A stretch of DNA of 64,000 bases from Gillisia sp. CAL575 (GCF_000403785.1 NZ_APHJ01000026.1:1-64000), one strand, 5' to 3'; positions 27,449-36,581 are shown, numbered from the stretch's first letter. The notes: generated by a model not told the origin, from the letters alone. Numbers and translations are program-made.

Positions 27449-27843
27449 TAACTATCTAATATATTGTGAGTTATAAAATTGCTTAATCAAATAAAAAAAT
27501 AAAGATAAATAAATAATAATGTCTCAAAAATTAGTTTGTACTTTATTTAATTCATTTTCACATTATTGCTCTGGAGTGTTTAAAAAAACGACATACTATT
27601 GATTAAAATCTAAAACCGAGATTTCAGATTTATCGTAAATATATATTGTTCAATTACAGACAGATGAATAGAAGGTCTTCATAATTGTAATATATCATTA
27701 ATAAGTGTTATTATTACAAGTTCCTATTTAATAAATTAATAAAATTAGAATCGCCTATAGAAAAAAAATTACCGTTTGAACTTTTAAAAATCCCCAATGA
27801 ATATTTATACTTTCTACGGTGTTATAAATTTTCGTAAGTTTTA
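27449..27843. other. Divergent intergenic region of the exopolysaccharide locus
   Basis: About 395 bp of very AT-rich DNA between the divergent YaiO-type and receiver-like genes. It must hold promoters for both directions, but no clear TAnnTTTG/TTTG pair or operator repeat was found, and no reading frame looks coding. Confidence 0.4.
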
Positions 27844-28191
27844 ATGCGAAAAGCACTGGTTATACAAGAGGATATTATTATCCTAAAGATCATAGAACGT
27901 TTGGTTATCTTAAACCAATACGAGTGCAGGGCTATTAGATCTATTAACGATCTTGATATTGAAGATCAGTCTGCAAATTTTGATGTAATTATCTCCGACA
28001 TCCTTTTTGAAGGAATTGCACCCTTAGATTTTGTGTTTCAGATTCAAGAAATCATCCTTCATAAATCTTTGATTATTGTCACGAATATGGGACAGAATAA
28101 GATTGAGAAGGAAATATTGGCTTCACAAAATGTTAGAGGATTCTTTCCAATTCCTTTAGATATGGATAATATTCAAAAGCTTATAGCCTAA
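27844..28191 (+). CDS. Receiver-like protein, possibly degenerate
   Basis: A 115-aa stand-alone protein with CheY-type receiver topology: acidic residues in VIQEDIII near 8, a candidate phospho-acceptor Asp in DVIISDILF near 55, and a Thr in LIIVTNMG near 80. The conserved Lys-Pro before the last helix is replaced (FFPIPLDM), so phosphorylation signalling may be altered or lost. Its stop overlaps the start of the HEAT protein gene by one base. It probably regulates the downstream glycosyltransferase or partner proteins allosterically; that is inference. Confidence 0.75.
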   Translation: MRKALVIQEDIIILKIIERLVILNQYECRAIRSINDLDIEDQSANFDVIISDILFEGIAPLDFVFQIQEIILHKSLIIVTNMGQNKIEKEILASQNVRGFFPIPLDMDNIQKLIA

Positions 28192-29252
28192 TGAAAGCTG
28201 AAATATTAATATTATTAATAAAAATTTTATTGCTTGTATTAGTAATAGTATTTGGGTCTATTGCTTACAGCATGATTTATAGAAGATGGCGAACAAAGCG
28301 GTTGCAATTAATTGAATCTACTTTTGCTAAAATTTGTTCTTTATACTTATATCCTGCGCCTAATGAAGAATCAAACTTAATTGAGATTCAAAGAGAATTG
28401 AAAGCTGTGGGAATTGTACCATCCAAACCAAGAAATGTACAATATTTAATAGATTTAATGATTAGGACACAAAGATCTATTCTGGGGAATAATTATACTA
28501 AACTAAAAAAACTTTTTACTCAAATTCCTCCATACGGCGCTTCAGCTAGTAAGTTAACAAGCTCAAAATGGTACATAAAAGCAAGGGGAATACGGGAGAT
28601 TTATGAAATGGATCAAAGTCAGTATACTCGGGATCTAATTAAACTTAGGAACGATGATAATATTTATGTAAGGAGAGAAGCTCAAATTGGGATTGTAATT
28701 TTTCTTGGTTGGAAAAGTCTGAGATTTTTGCCATATCTAAAAAGACAAATGACGCTTTGGCAACAAATAAAAATCGTAGAAAAATTGAATGATCTCTATC
28801 CTATTCCAGATCTAAATCATTTAAGAAGAGCATATAATAGTGATAGGCCATATGCGAATGAATTGATAATGAGAATTATTAGAAAATTCCATCTCACTGA
28901 AGACATTGCTTATATTATTCAATTTATAGATAATCCAAAATTTGAAATAAGAGAAGCAGCAATTTACTGTATTTCTTCATTTTCATTAAGTGCAGAACAA
29001 CTGAGAGAAATAAAGGAAAAATTTTATCATATTAGCAATACAGAACAGCAACTAATGCTTCTTAAATATATACAGAGAATTTCAATGGATATAGACTTGC
29101 CTTTCTATAAAGATCTATTATATAATGGTAGCGATATTATCAAACTAAGCACTGCAGATATTCTTTGGAATAACGGTTATAAGGAAGAAGTTCAAGAATA
29201 CTATTACCACCAATATACCCAAAAGGCGGATAGTGAATCTATTTCAGTTTAG
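28191..29252 (+). CDS. Membrane-anchored HEAT-repeat protein
   Basis: A 353-aa protein with one N-terminal membrane helix (about residues 4-26) and a cytoplasmic domain of helical repeats of HEAT type, for instance VRREAQIGIVIFLGW and FEIREAAIYCISSF with the characteristic mid-repeat charged residues. HEAT repeats serve as protein scaffolds. It abuts the GT2 synthase gene with no gap and overlaps the receiver-like gene, so it likely links the receiver to the synthase at the inner membrane. Confidence 0.8.
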   Translation: MKAEILILLIKILLLVLVIVFGSIAYSMIYRRWRTKRLQLIESTFAKICSLYLYPAPNEESNLIEIQRELKAVGIVPSKPRNVQYLIDLMIRTQRSILGNNYTKLKKLFTQIPPYGASASKLTSSKWYIKARGIREIYEMDQSQYTRDLIKLRNDDNIYVRREAQIGIVIFLGWKSLRFLPYLKRQMTLWQQIKIVEKLNDLYPIPDLNHLRRAYNSDRPYANELIMRIIRKFHLTEDIAYIIQFIDNPKFEIREAAIYCISSFSLSAEQLREIKEKFYHISNTEQQLMLLKYIQRISMDIDLPFYKDLLYNGSDIIKLSTADILWNNGYKEEVQEYYYHQYTQKADSESISV

Positions 29253-30710
29253 ATGGTTATTTTAGTGGAGATAGATCTTTATTATTACATATTCTGGATC
29301 TTAAATTACTTTTTCCTGTTATATGGTTTGTGTTTAATTGCGCTCTATTTTTTTGCAATTATTCTCTCTACAAGATCTGTTAATAGGAATAAGAGGAAAG
29401 CTCGTTTCTTACAAGTAAATGATATTGTAAGCGCCACAGATATTCCTTCCATTACCTTAATTGCTCCTGCTTTTAATGAAAGCAAAACAATTGTAGAAAA
29501 TGTAAAATCATTATTAGCTCTTCAATATCCTTATTATGAATTAATCATAGTAAACGATGGCAGTACAGATAATACACTACAACTATTAATAGATAAATAC
29601 GATCTAGAATCGTTCGATTCTACCTTTATAACACAACCCATTCCTACTTCAACCGTCAACAAGATATACCGAAGCAGGAAATTACAGTTTAAACAACTTA
29701 CAGTAATAGATAAGAATAACGGTGGAAAATCTGATGCCAACAACGCGGGAATCAATTTTGCCGCTACAGAATTAGTGCTTTGTACAGATGCAGATTGTAT
29801 TATAGAACAGGATGCATTATTAAAAATGGTAAGGCCTTATTTGGAGGAATTTAATCAGGAGATCGTTGCTTGTGGTGCTGCAATTGGAATTATTAATGAT
29901 TCTATCGTTAAAAATGGGGTAGTAGAAAAACTTCGTTTACCAGACAGCTTAATACCGATGATCCAAGTTGTAGAATATATAAGAGCTTTTTTATTGGGTA
30001 GAATGGCATGGAGTGAAATTAATGGAGTAATGTTAGTTTCGGGTGCTTTTGGGCTTTATGCTAGAAACAGAGTTATAGAAGTAAATGGATTTAATATTCA
30101 TACCGTAGGAGAAGACTTGGAACTTGGAATTCGATTGAGAAAACATATGGAGGAAATTAAAGTTCCTCATAAAATGGTGTATCTGCCAGAAACCCTTTGT
30201 TGGACAGAGGCTCCAAATAATATTGATGTTTTAATAAAGCAAAGGGATAGATGGGCCCGTGGACTATGGGAAACTATGACACTGCACAAGGATTTATTCT
30301 TTAATAGGAAGTATAGAGATATGGGATTATTCTATTATCCCTATTGGATGGTTTTTGAGTTAGGTGCACCTATAGTGGAATTTCTAGGTTTATTAAGCTT
30401 AATCGTATTTACAATGCTGGGTCTTATCAATTGGAATGTTGCAATTCTTCTTTTTACCAGTATATATCTTTTAGGGTGTATATTTTCTACTATTTCAATA
30501 TTTATCTACGTTAAGAATTTTAAACATTATAATACAGGCAAAGAGGTAATAGAGTTGTTACTCGCTGCTTATCTGGAACCTTTTCTATATCATCCAATTT
30601 TGGTTTTAGGACAGATTCAAGGATATTATAAAAAGATCTTTGGAGTTAAATCTGGATGGGGCAATATGGATAGAAAAGGATTTAAAACACTTCCAAAAGA
30701 AAGGCTTTAG
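29253..30710 (+). CDS. Family 2 processive glycosyltransferase
   Basis: A 485-aa membrane glycosyltransferase of the cellulose/poly-GlcNAc synthase type. One membrane region (about 8-35), then the catalytic domain with VNDGSTDNT (about 107-115), the DxD motif TDADC (about 175-179), the acceptor motif GEDLELG (about 285) and the QRDRW motif (about 330-334), and two or three C-terminal membrane helices. This motif set marks a processive synthase that builds and extrudes a polysaccharide. Substrate is not predictable. Last gene of the receiver-HEAT-GT2 operon. Confidence 0.9.
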   Translation: MVILVEIDLYYYIFWILNYFFLLYGLCLIALYFFAIILSTRSVNRNKRKARFLQVNDIVSATDIPSITLIAPAFNESKTIVENVKSLLALQYPYYELIIVNDGSTDNTLQLLIDKYDLESFDSTFITQPIPTSTVNKIYRSRKLQFKQLTVIDKNNGGKSDANNAGINFAATELVLCTDADCIIEQDALLKMVRPYLEEFNQEIVACGAAIGIINDSIVKNGVVEKLRLPDSLIPMIQVVEYIRAFLLGRMAWSEINGVMLVSGAFGLYARNRVIEVNGFNIHTVGEDLELGIRLRKHMEEIKVPHKMVYLPETLCWTEAPNNIDVLIKQRDRWARGLWETMTLHKDLFFNRKYRDMGLFYYPYWMVFELGAPIVEFLGLLSLIVFTMLGLINWNVAILLFTSIYLLGCIFSTISIFIYVKNFKHYNTGKEVIELLLAAYLEPFLYHPILVLGQIQGYYKKIFGVKSGWGNMDRKGFKTLPKERL

Positions 30711-30904
30711 CTAAGAGATTTTAGCTTAGTTTCTACTTATTATTTTTGAAATAAACTAAATTAAATTTATTTTCTATTGGTTGTTTTTTTTTCTCCGAAT
30801 TCATCAAAAATGGAAGCCGGAAATAACCAATATAACAACATAATTCTAGAATTGCCAAGTAGAATTATAAACAGAGAAAATTTAAGATAACTATTATTTG
30901 TATT

Positions 30905-31747
30905 TTAACTGTGAAGAGCAATTAGAGGAGCGTGTTGCAAAGGTCCAAAATTCGTAATCCAAGAAGTGCTTAGTCCACACATCCTCCAAATATTTGGTTT
31001 TTTATCTATTAAGCAAATAATGTAACTACAAGCAATATTTGATCTTTCTTTTAATTCATTAATAGATTCAATATTTTCCAATTTTATTTTATTGTTGGAG
31101 AAGTTCGCTACTTCTAAGAAAGCAAGGTTTTGATTATATTTTTGTAATGTCGTCATTTCATCCTTTTTGGAAAGCGTGACAATTTTTATAGTTCCTTTGG
31201 TGATTTTCACTAAATGACACCAACTCTGAAGGTCAGATGTAGAGAGCTCATTCTCAAATTTTGAAACTAGAATAAATTCTGGTTTTTTATGAAACTTAGC
31301 CGTAGGAGGGAGGATGATTACGGGGCATTCTCTTATGTTTTCAATGATGCGTATTGTATTTCTACTGTACTTTTCGCTGCTATTGTTGGTATCCTTTTTC
31401 CCTGGAAAAACAACAATATCAATTTCATTTTCTTTAATAGCTTTTTTAATACCTTCAATCAAATTGGTACAATCAGTTAGGGCACTAAAAAGATGTTTTT
31501 TTGCTCGATTGTTATAGAGGTACTTATTAGTTACTGCCCTCATTTTGTTTTCAGAATAATTTTTAGGTTTTTCGAACCAATTTTCATCTGCCTGAAGCAG
31601 TTGTATCGCATTTAAGCCCTGTACATCATAAGTAAAAGTGTTGAAAAAGTAAAAATGACACGCCTCGTCTTCAAAAAATTTAATAGCATAGTTAATTGCT
31701 TCATAGCCATTAAAATTAAAGTTGATTGGTATTAAAATCTTTTTCAT
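30905..31747 (-). CDS. Universal stress-type protein
   Basis: A 280-aa protein beginning MKKILIPINFNFNGYEAINYA, the classic Usp start, with a first Usp domain to about residue 150 (EIDIVVFPGKKD, CPVIILPP) and a divergent second half. I start at ATG 31747; the extension to 31846 would overlap the upstream gene by 86 bp. It is last in the series that begins with the Cys-rich protein and glutamate dehydrogenase, so it may be driven by the sigma-54 promoter at 34772. Confidence 0.8.
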   Translation of the reverse strand: MKKILIPINFNFNGYEAINYAIKFFEDEACHFYFFNTFTYDVQGLNAIQLLQADENWFEKPKNYSENKMRAVTNKYLYNNRAKKHLFSALTDCTNLIEGIKKAIKENEIDIVVFPGKKDTNNSSEKYSRNTIRIIENIRECPVIILPPTAKFHKKPEFILVSKFENELSTSDLQSWCHLVKITKGTIKIVTLSKKDEMTTLQKYNQNLAFLEVANFSNNKIKLENIESINELKERSNIACSYIICLIDKKPNIWRMCGLSTSWITNFGPLQHAPLIALHS

Positions 31748-31760
31748 GTCTTTAAAGCTT

Positions 31761-32150
31761 CTATCTGCGCTGATACATAGATAGGTCAAGGTATATTTCT
31801 CGTTTAACCTGATTGAATTCTGAGATAAATGATGAGTGAACATCACGTTTCTTTTCGTGCTCTTCTGCCCGTGTTAGATTATATTCACTTTTTCCATACT
31901 CATATTCTGTTTTTAATTCTTGCTCATATTTACACAACATTCCCATTAATAATGTATTTTTTCTTCGTAAGCCTTGAAGGTTCGCTTCAATATTGCTGTT
32001 CTTCAAAAGCTGCTTCTCAATTAATTTTAAATAGCCTAATTCCTCATTAATGTTGGAAAGGATATCTATCCAATGACTCAGTTCTATGAGATCTTTCTTG
32101 ATACACAGCTTTCTTTGAACATCAGTTTTGTATGGTAATGTAGTTTCCAA
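31761..32150 (-). CDS. Coiled-coil hypothetical protein, 129 aa
   Basis: A charged helical protein with no signal peptide, containing a segment DLIELSHWIDILSNINEELGYLK that parallels DNWINHLKYIKKELSNLIG in the preceding gene. The two appear to be tandem divergent copies: similar length, the helical core, then a middle LLMG..CKYE or LLLKALHKYM block, then a charged C-terminal region. No family recognised. It is 15 bp after its paralog and 13 bp before the Usp gene, so cotranscribed. Confidence 0.7.
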   Translation of the reverse strand: METTLPYKTDVQRKLCIKKDLIELSHWIDILSNINEELGYLKLIEKQLLKNSNIEANLQGLRRKNTLLMGMLCKYEQELKTEYEYGKSEYNLTRAEEHEKKRDVHSSFISEFNQVKREIYLDLSMYQRR

Positions 32151-32165
32151 TTAGTATCTACTTTC

Positions 32166-32588
32166 TTAAGATTTGTTATTAATCCAAGAAAATTGTCCCT
32201 GTACTTTGCTGAAAAAGTCATCTTTCAACTTTCTATATTTATCCAGATGATATAAATAACTTCTTCTGTAACTCTCATGTTCGGTTATATAAATCATATC
32301 GCACTGGGTATCTTCACACTCCCGAATATCCCCTCTAGAACCCATGTATTTATGGAGTGCCTTTAACAATAAATCGTTTTCTGAATCTTTCTTTTGAAAT
32401 TTTTGAAGTATAGTTTCGTCCTTAAATTCACTACTTAGATCCTCTCCATAGAGGCCAATAAGATTGCTCAATTCTTTTTTTATATATTTTAAATGATTGA
32501 TCCAATTATCTAATTCAATCGAATTTATCTTATGAGTCACATCAATTTTAGAATCGTGATTATATATTTCAGTTTGTAATATTTCCAT
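32166..32588 (-). CDS. Coiled-coil hypothetical protein, 140 aa
   Basis: A soluble helical protein, paralogous to the next gene downstream. Core DNWINHLKYIKKELSNLIG near residue 28, then ENDLLLKALHKYM, two nearby cysteines in RECEDTQCDM, and a charged C-terminus. Function unknown. It follows the Gre/Rnk-type gene by 17 bp within the minus-strand stress series. Confidence 0.7.
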   Translation of the reverse strand: MEILQTEIYNHDSKIDVTHKINSIELDNWINHLKYIKKELSNLIGLYGEDLSSEFKDETILQKFQKKDSENDLLLKALHKYMGSRGDIRECEDTQCDMIYITEHESYRRSYLYHLDKYRKLKDDFFSKVQGQFSWINNKS

Positions 32589-32605
32589 TTTTGATGTTTT
32601 TAAAT

Positions 32606-33019
32606 TTAGACTTCAACTTTTTTCTGAAGCTCATCTTGTACAACCGCAATTATTTTTATTACTTGTTTGCCAGAAGGAAAATCCCATTCTATGGTATCTC
32701 CTTCGGAATAACCAAAAAGAGCAGCGCCCATTGGGGTTAGAATAGAGACCTTATCTTGCTTGACATCTTTATCTTGCGGTATTACAAGTTGTATAGATTT
32801 TTCCCAGCCACTTTCAGAATACACCATTATTCTACTATTAAATCTAATGACGTCCGTAGGCATTTCAATTTCATCTACAATTTGAGCGTTCTTAAGTTCA
32901 TCAATCAGCCTTTGCAAAGATTTCTTTGTTTGAAAATCTTCTGCATAGCCCGAGATGTTGAGTATGCGCTTTAAATACACATACTCTTTCTTATCTATTA
33001 TTAAACTCCCGTATTTCAT
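32606..33019 (-). CDS. GreA/GreB C-terminal (Rnk-like) elongation-factor protein
   Basis: A 137-aa protein with an N-terminal helical segment starting MKYGSLIIDKKEYVYLK and a C-terminal FKBP-like GreA/GreB domain (DKVSILTPMGAALFGYSEGDTIEWDFPSG). Stand-alone proteins of this type bind RNA polymerase without a full Gre coiled coil, as Rnk does. ATG 33019 is chosen because the longer frame to 33070 would overlap gdhA. It lies 25 bp after gdhA in the putative sigma-54 series. Confidence 0.82.
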   Translation of the reverse strand: MKYGSLIIDKKEYVYLKRILNISGYAEDFQTKKSLQRLIDELKNAQIVDEIEMPTDVIRFNSRIMVYSESGWEKSIQLVIPQDKDVKQDKVSILTPMGAALFGYSEGDTIEWDFPSGKQVIKIIAVVQDELQKKVEV

Positions 33020-33044
33020 CTCATTTGTATAAAAGTGTTCTACA

Positions 33045-34349
33045 TTATGGGAATATCCCTCTTTGTACATAAGCTTTTTCTATGCGTTTAATAGCAATAC
33101 AAAAAGCTGCCGTACGTAAATCCATTCCTTCTCTTTCAGAATATTCATAAACTTTATTAAAAGATTCCAGCATCTTCTTATCAAGTTTTGCCATCACCTC
33201 ATCTAATTGCCAAAGCTCTCCATTTCGGTTCTGTAACCATTCAAAGTAGCTACCTACAACACCCCCAGAATTACATAGGATATCAGGAATTATTGTTATT
33301 CCTCTTTGCAAAAGAATCTTTTCACCTTCTACGCTTGTAGGACCGTTTGCACCTTCAGCAATTAATTTTGCTTTAATGTTAGTAGCATTAGTTTCCGTGA
33401 TCTGGTTACCTAAAGCCGCAGGGATACAGATATCACAATCAGTTCCGTAGAAATTATCACTTGCTATATCCTTTGCCTCAGGAAATGAGACGATACTACC
33501 ATTATTTGCTATACTGTAGTTAAATAGATTTTCAACAGAAATTCCATTTTGGTTTTCTATACTTCCAAAAGCATCTTGAACTGCTACTAATTTTGCTCCC
33601 TCTTTTTCTAGAAAATGAGAAGCCCAATAGCCAACATTCCCAAAACCTTGAACAATAAACTTCTTGCCAGAAAGAATTTCGTTATTGCGCTTTGCCCAAA
33701 ACTTTATATTTAAGAATACCCCGTATCCAGTTGCACGATCACGACCTTCCAATCCACCACTACCATCTGGTTTTCCTGTTACCACATGCTGATTTGCAGT
33801 TCTTTCTGCGGGAGGACGTGTGCTCATGTAAGTATCTGCGATCCAAGCCATTGTCTGGCTGTTTGTGTTTACATCTGGAGCAGGAATATCATGTTCTGGT
33901 CCAATATTATCGGCTAAAGCAAAGGTAAATCTACGAGTGATTCGTTCTAGTTCTCCCTCAGAGTATATAGAAGGATCTAATTGGATTCCTCCTTTACCAC
34001 CTCCATAAGGTAAACCTGCAAGAGATGTTTTCCATGTCATCCACATAGCAAGAGCTCTTGCCGCATCAATATCTACTGTTGGATGATAGCGTAAACCGCC
34101 TTTATACGGTCCAAGTGCATTATTATGTTGCACTCTATATCCAGTAAAAATTTCTACCTCACCATTGTCCATTTTCACAGGGAAATGTACTACGATCTCA
34201 TTGTTTGTAATACTTAATATCTTACGAATATTAGGATGAAGATTAATATGATCTGCGGCAGTATTAAATTGCTGCATCACATTCTCCATCATACCCTTAA
34301 CAGGAGCCTTTTTTGTTTTGTTATTTAATTTTGCTGTAATTGTTGTCAT
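33045..34349 (-). CDS. gdhA: Glutamate dehydrogenase
   Basis: A 434-aa Glu/Leu/Phe/Val-dehydrogenase-family protein that interconverts glutamate and 2-oxoglutarate + ammonia. The catalytic segment WKTSLAGLPYGGGKGGIQLDP (about residues 105-125) carries the substrate-binding and catalytic lysines; the Rossmann fingerprint GFGNVG lies near 235; ILCNSGGVVGSYFEW is near 378. Length and motifs are those of an active GDH of the type with Pro-Tyr-Gly-Gly-Gly-Lys. It precedes the Gre/Rnk gene. The 208-bp gap to the Cys-rich gene upstream may hold a second promoter. Confidence 0.95.
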   Translation of the reverse strand: MTTITAKLNNKTKKAPVKGMMENVMQQFNTAADHINLHPNIRKILSITNNEIVVHFPVKMDNGEVEIFTGYRVQHNNALGPYKGGLRYHPTVDIDAARALAMWMTWKTSLAGLPYGGGKGGIQLDPSIYSEGELERITRRFTFALADNIGPEHDIPAPDVNTNSQTMAWIADTYMSTRPPAERTANQHVVTGKPDGSGGLEGRDRATGYGVFLNIKFWAKRNNEILSGKKFIVQGFGNVGYWASHFLEKEGAKLVAVQDAFGSIENQNGISVENLFNYSIANNGSIVSFPEAKDIASDNFYGTDCDICIPAALGNQITETNATNIKAKLIAEGANGPTSVEGEKILLQRGITIIPDILCNSGGVVGSYFEWLQNRNGELWQLDEVMAKLDKKMLESFNKVYEYSEREGMDLRTAAFCIAIKRIEKAYVQRGIFP

Positions 34350-34388
34350 AATTATAGACTATTTATAAAGTGTATTATTGGATTTGGT

Positions 34389-34538
34389 TTATTTAAAAAG
34401 ACGGTTACTTATACGTCTTTGTTCATATCTGCTATTATGAGAAACCTCATTTGAATCTGATTTTTCGATTCCTGATTGCAATTTATTTTTTACTGAATTC
34501 CTGTTTGTAAATGTTGTTACTAGGGAGTTAAATATCAT
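34389..34538 (-). CDS. Possible 49-aa basic peptide
   Basis: An open frame from ATG 34538 (MIFNSLVTTF) to a terminal YEQRRISNRLFK. It fits between the Cys-rich gene and gdhA without overlap. The polar, arginine-rich C-terminus looks protein-like, but there is no family match or translation signal. A longer version from 34589 overlaps the neighbour and is less likely. Confidence 0.3.
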   Translation of the reverse strand: MIFNSLVTTFTNRNSVKNKLQSGIEKSDSNEVSHNSRYEQRRISNRLFK

Positions 34539-34557
34539 GGTTACTATTATTAGAAAA

Positions 34558-34743
34558 TTATGCCATCGCCATTTCTGGCTGACCTTCAATACTTATAGAA
34601 GATTCTGAATTATTGTGGTGATCTGACTCAGATATATCCTCGTCATATTCACTACAAGACCAAACTTGGTTCTTTTGTTGAGTCAACACACAGGTCTCTT
34701 TATGAATGCACGTGGGACAAATATTAAATGGATTAGATTTCAT
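34558..34743 (-). CDS. 61-aa cysteine-motif protein
   Basis: A small protein with four N-terminal cysteines in a zinc-finger-like spacing, C9-x2-C12-x5-C18-x11-C30 (ICPTCIHKETC, then WSCSEYDE), followed by an acidic low-complexity tail. No signal peptide. Function unknown; the pattern suggests zinc or iron-sulfur binding. It is the first gene after a consensus sigma-54 promoter, with the start codon about 18 nt from the predicted start site, so it is the most direct target of the nearby sigma-54 regulator. Confidence 0.75.
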   Translation of the reverse strand: MKSNPFNICPTCIHKETCVLTQQKNQVWSCSEYDEDISESDHHNNSESSISIEGQPEMAMA

Positions 34744-34771
34744 AGTACATGGTTATTGTTTTATAGGAAAA

Positions 34772-34788
34772 GGCAAGCTGTGTGCCAG
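34772..34788 (-). promoter_or_regulatory. Sigma-54 promoter of the Cys-rich/gdhA series
   Basis: On the minus strand CTGGCACACAGCTTGCC contains TGGCAC-N5-TTGC, an exact -24/-12 sigma-54 match with correct 10-bp GG-to-GC spacing. Predicted start near 34760. A sigma-54-dependent response regulator and its kinase are encoded about 0.5 kb upstream. Confidence 0.88.
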
Positions 34789-34863
34789 CACTTATAAGTT
34801 CAGGTCTAGATGCACCTAAAAACAGTGAATCGCTTGCTGTATAGGGATTGGAAGAAATTATTG

Positions 34864-34941
34864 AATGTAGCGTATATAATGGCAATCGATACAAAATCTC
34901 CCACCTGGGAAAAATTGTATCATTATTTTGTTATTAAATAG
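34864..34941 (+). repeat. Duplicated intergenic element, copy A
   Basis: A 29-base block at 34864-34892 (AATGT-GC-TA ... ATGGCAATCGATAC) matches the minus strand of 37849-37877 at 23 of 29 positions. Both copies then continue into a short frame beginning Met-Ala-Ile-Asp-Thr (20 codons here) and a similar TATTAAA..TAG end. Copy A also has nested inverted repeats: GATACAA/TTGTATC (34888-34921) around TCCCA/TGGGA. It could be an upstream activating site, a leader peptide or a small RNA. The rest of 34744-35239 shows no gene. Confidence 0.55.
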
Positions 34942-35239
34942 GGCTTAACGATTTGCGAATAAATTATAGATCAATTCTATATTTAAGGATCAATTATTTA
35001 ATTGGCACAATGGCATTGCCTTGCTTTGAAGTTTTGGAAGTCCAAAGCTGGAAAATAATTTAAAATAAAGATGATTGAAGAAAGATCTCATCAATATTAT
35101 TGAAATCTTTTAAAAGTGAAAAATGGAAGATTGTTGATATCACTTTCCTTTAGATGGAAAAGAAATTTATTTCAAGGATTTTTAATCCTAGTTGCTGAAA
35201 ATCTAGAATAAATGTAATATCGAGAATGTAAAGAAATGT

Positions 35240-36565
35240 TTAATCTTCTAATTTCATTCTAATTGTTTTTCGATCGATGCCTAATATCTCTGCAGCCTTG
35301 GTTTTATTGTTATTAGTTAGGTTGAGCACTTTTTGGATATATCGTTTCTCCATATCTTTAAGTGGCATCAATTCATTTTCAGGGAATTGAATACTGTACT
35401 TTAAGGAATCTGGGAGACATTCAACTTCTACTGTTTTATCACACATTATAACAGCACGTTGAATCACATTTTCAAGTTCTCGTATATTTCCCGGCCAGTC
35501 ATAACGTTCTAAAATAGCAGAAGCTTCTTGACTAATTTTCACAAAGCGATCTTTGTATTCCACACCATATTTAAAGAGAAACTTTTCTACTAATAATGCA
35601 ATGTCTTCTTTTCGCTCTCTCAATGGTGCTACCTCTATTTCCACCACTGTTAGCCTATAGTACAGATCTTCCCTAAAAGTTTCTTTTTTGATCATTTCTT
35701 TTAAGTCACTATTAGTCGCGGCAATGATGCGAACATCAATTTTTTCTGCTTTTTGAGCTCCTACTTTTACTACTTCTTTTTCTTGAAGAACACGAAGTAA
35801 ACGAGATTGAACAGCTGTGGAGGCATTACCTATTTCATCTAAAAAAATGCTTCCGCCATTTGCTGCCTGGAAAAATCCATCTCTATTTTTTTCTGCTCCC
35901 GTAAATGCTCCTTTGGTATACCCAAACAATTCTGCTTCCAATAGATTTTCAGGAATTCCTCCACAATTTACAGTGATAAAAGGTGCTCGAGAAAATTTAC
36001 CCTGATAGTGTATAGCGCGTGCAACTAATTCTTTTCCCGTCCCACTTTCACCTTTAATAAATATTGTAGCTTTATTATCTTTTACCCGCTCTATTATTTG
36101 AATAACATCATTAATCTTTTCGGAATTTCCTATAATTTCTCCGTAAGCTTTCTCATGTGTAGGCTCTACTTTAGAAGAACTAATAGTATCTGTCTTACCT
36201 TTAACAGATTTATTGATCGCTTGTTCCAATTCTGCCCTAGTAAATGGTTTTGTTAGATAATCTACCACGCCAGATTTGATTGCAGAAAGTGAATCTTGTA
36301 CTGAAGGATAACCTGTTATTACAAGCTTGGGCAGCTTTGGATAATGTTCTGAAACAAATTTTATAAGCTCCGAACCATCGATGTCCGGCATTCTTAAATC
36401 TGTGATGAGTAAATCAATTTTAGTATCCCGTAAGATCTGTACAGCTTCCTTTACAGAAACTGCTTTATAGGTATGGTAATTCCAGGATTGTAGGTGACGC
36501 TGCAATAACTCCCGGATATTGATGTCGTCATCTACAATTAGTATGTTTTCTTTTTTTAATTGCAT
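35240..36565 (-). CDS. Sigma-54-dependent response regulator (NtrC family)
   Basis: A 441-aa regulator with three domains: receiver (1-120, phospho-acceptor Asp in LLITDLRMPDIDG near 56), AAA+ sigma-54 activation domain (about 140-370, Walker A GESGTGKE, the sigma-54 contact loop GAFTGA, Walker B IFLDEIGN), and a C-terminal Fis-type helix-turn-helix (KTKAAEILGIDRKTIRMKL). It activates sigma-54 promoters; the one at 34772 is the nearest target. It follows the kinase gene by 16 bp. Confidence 0.95.
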   Translation of the reverse strand: MQLKKENILIVDDDINIRELLQRHLQSWNYHTYKAVSVKEAVQILRDTKIDLLITDLRMPDIDGSELIKFVSEHYPKLPKLVITGYPSVQDSLSAIKSGVVDYLTKPFTRAELEQAINKSVKGKTDTISSSKVEPTHEKAYGEIIGNSEKINDVIQIIERVKDNKATIFIKGESGTGKELVARAIHYQGKFSRAPFITVNCGGIPENLLEAELFGYTKGAFTGAEKNRDGFFQAANGGSIFLDEIGNASTAVQSRLLRVLQEKEVVKVGAQKAEKIDVRIIAATNSDLKEMIKKETFREDLYYRLTVVEIEVAPLRERKEDIALLVEKFLFKYGVEYKDRFVKISQEASAILERYDWPGNIRELENVIQRAVIMCDKTVEVECLPDSLKYSIQFPENELMPLKDMEKRYIQKVLNLTNNNKTKAAEILGIDRKTIRMKLED

Positions 36566-36581
36566 AGCATCACTAAATTAA

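Noticed and set aside
35002-35024. TTGGCACAATGGCATTGC..TTGC as a second sigma-54 promoter
   Set aside because: GG-to-GC spacing is 12 or 9 bp instead of 10 in either register, and no gene follows on the plus strand.
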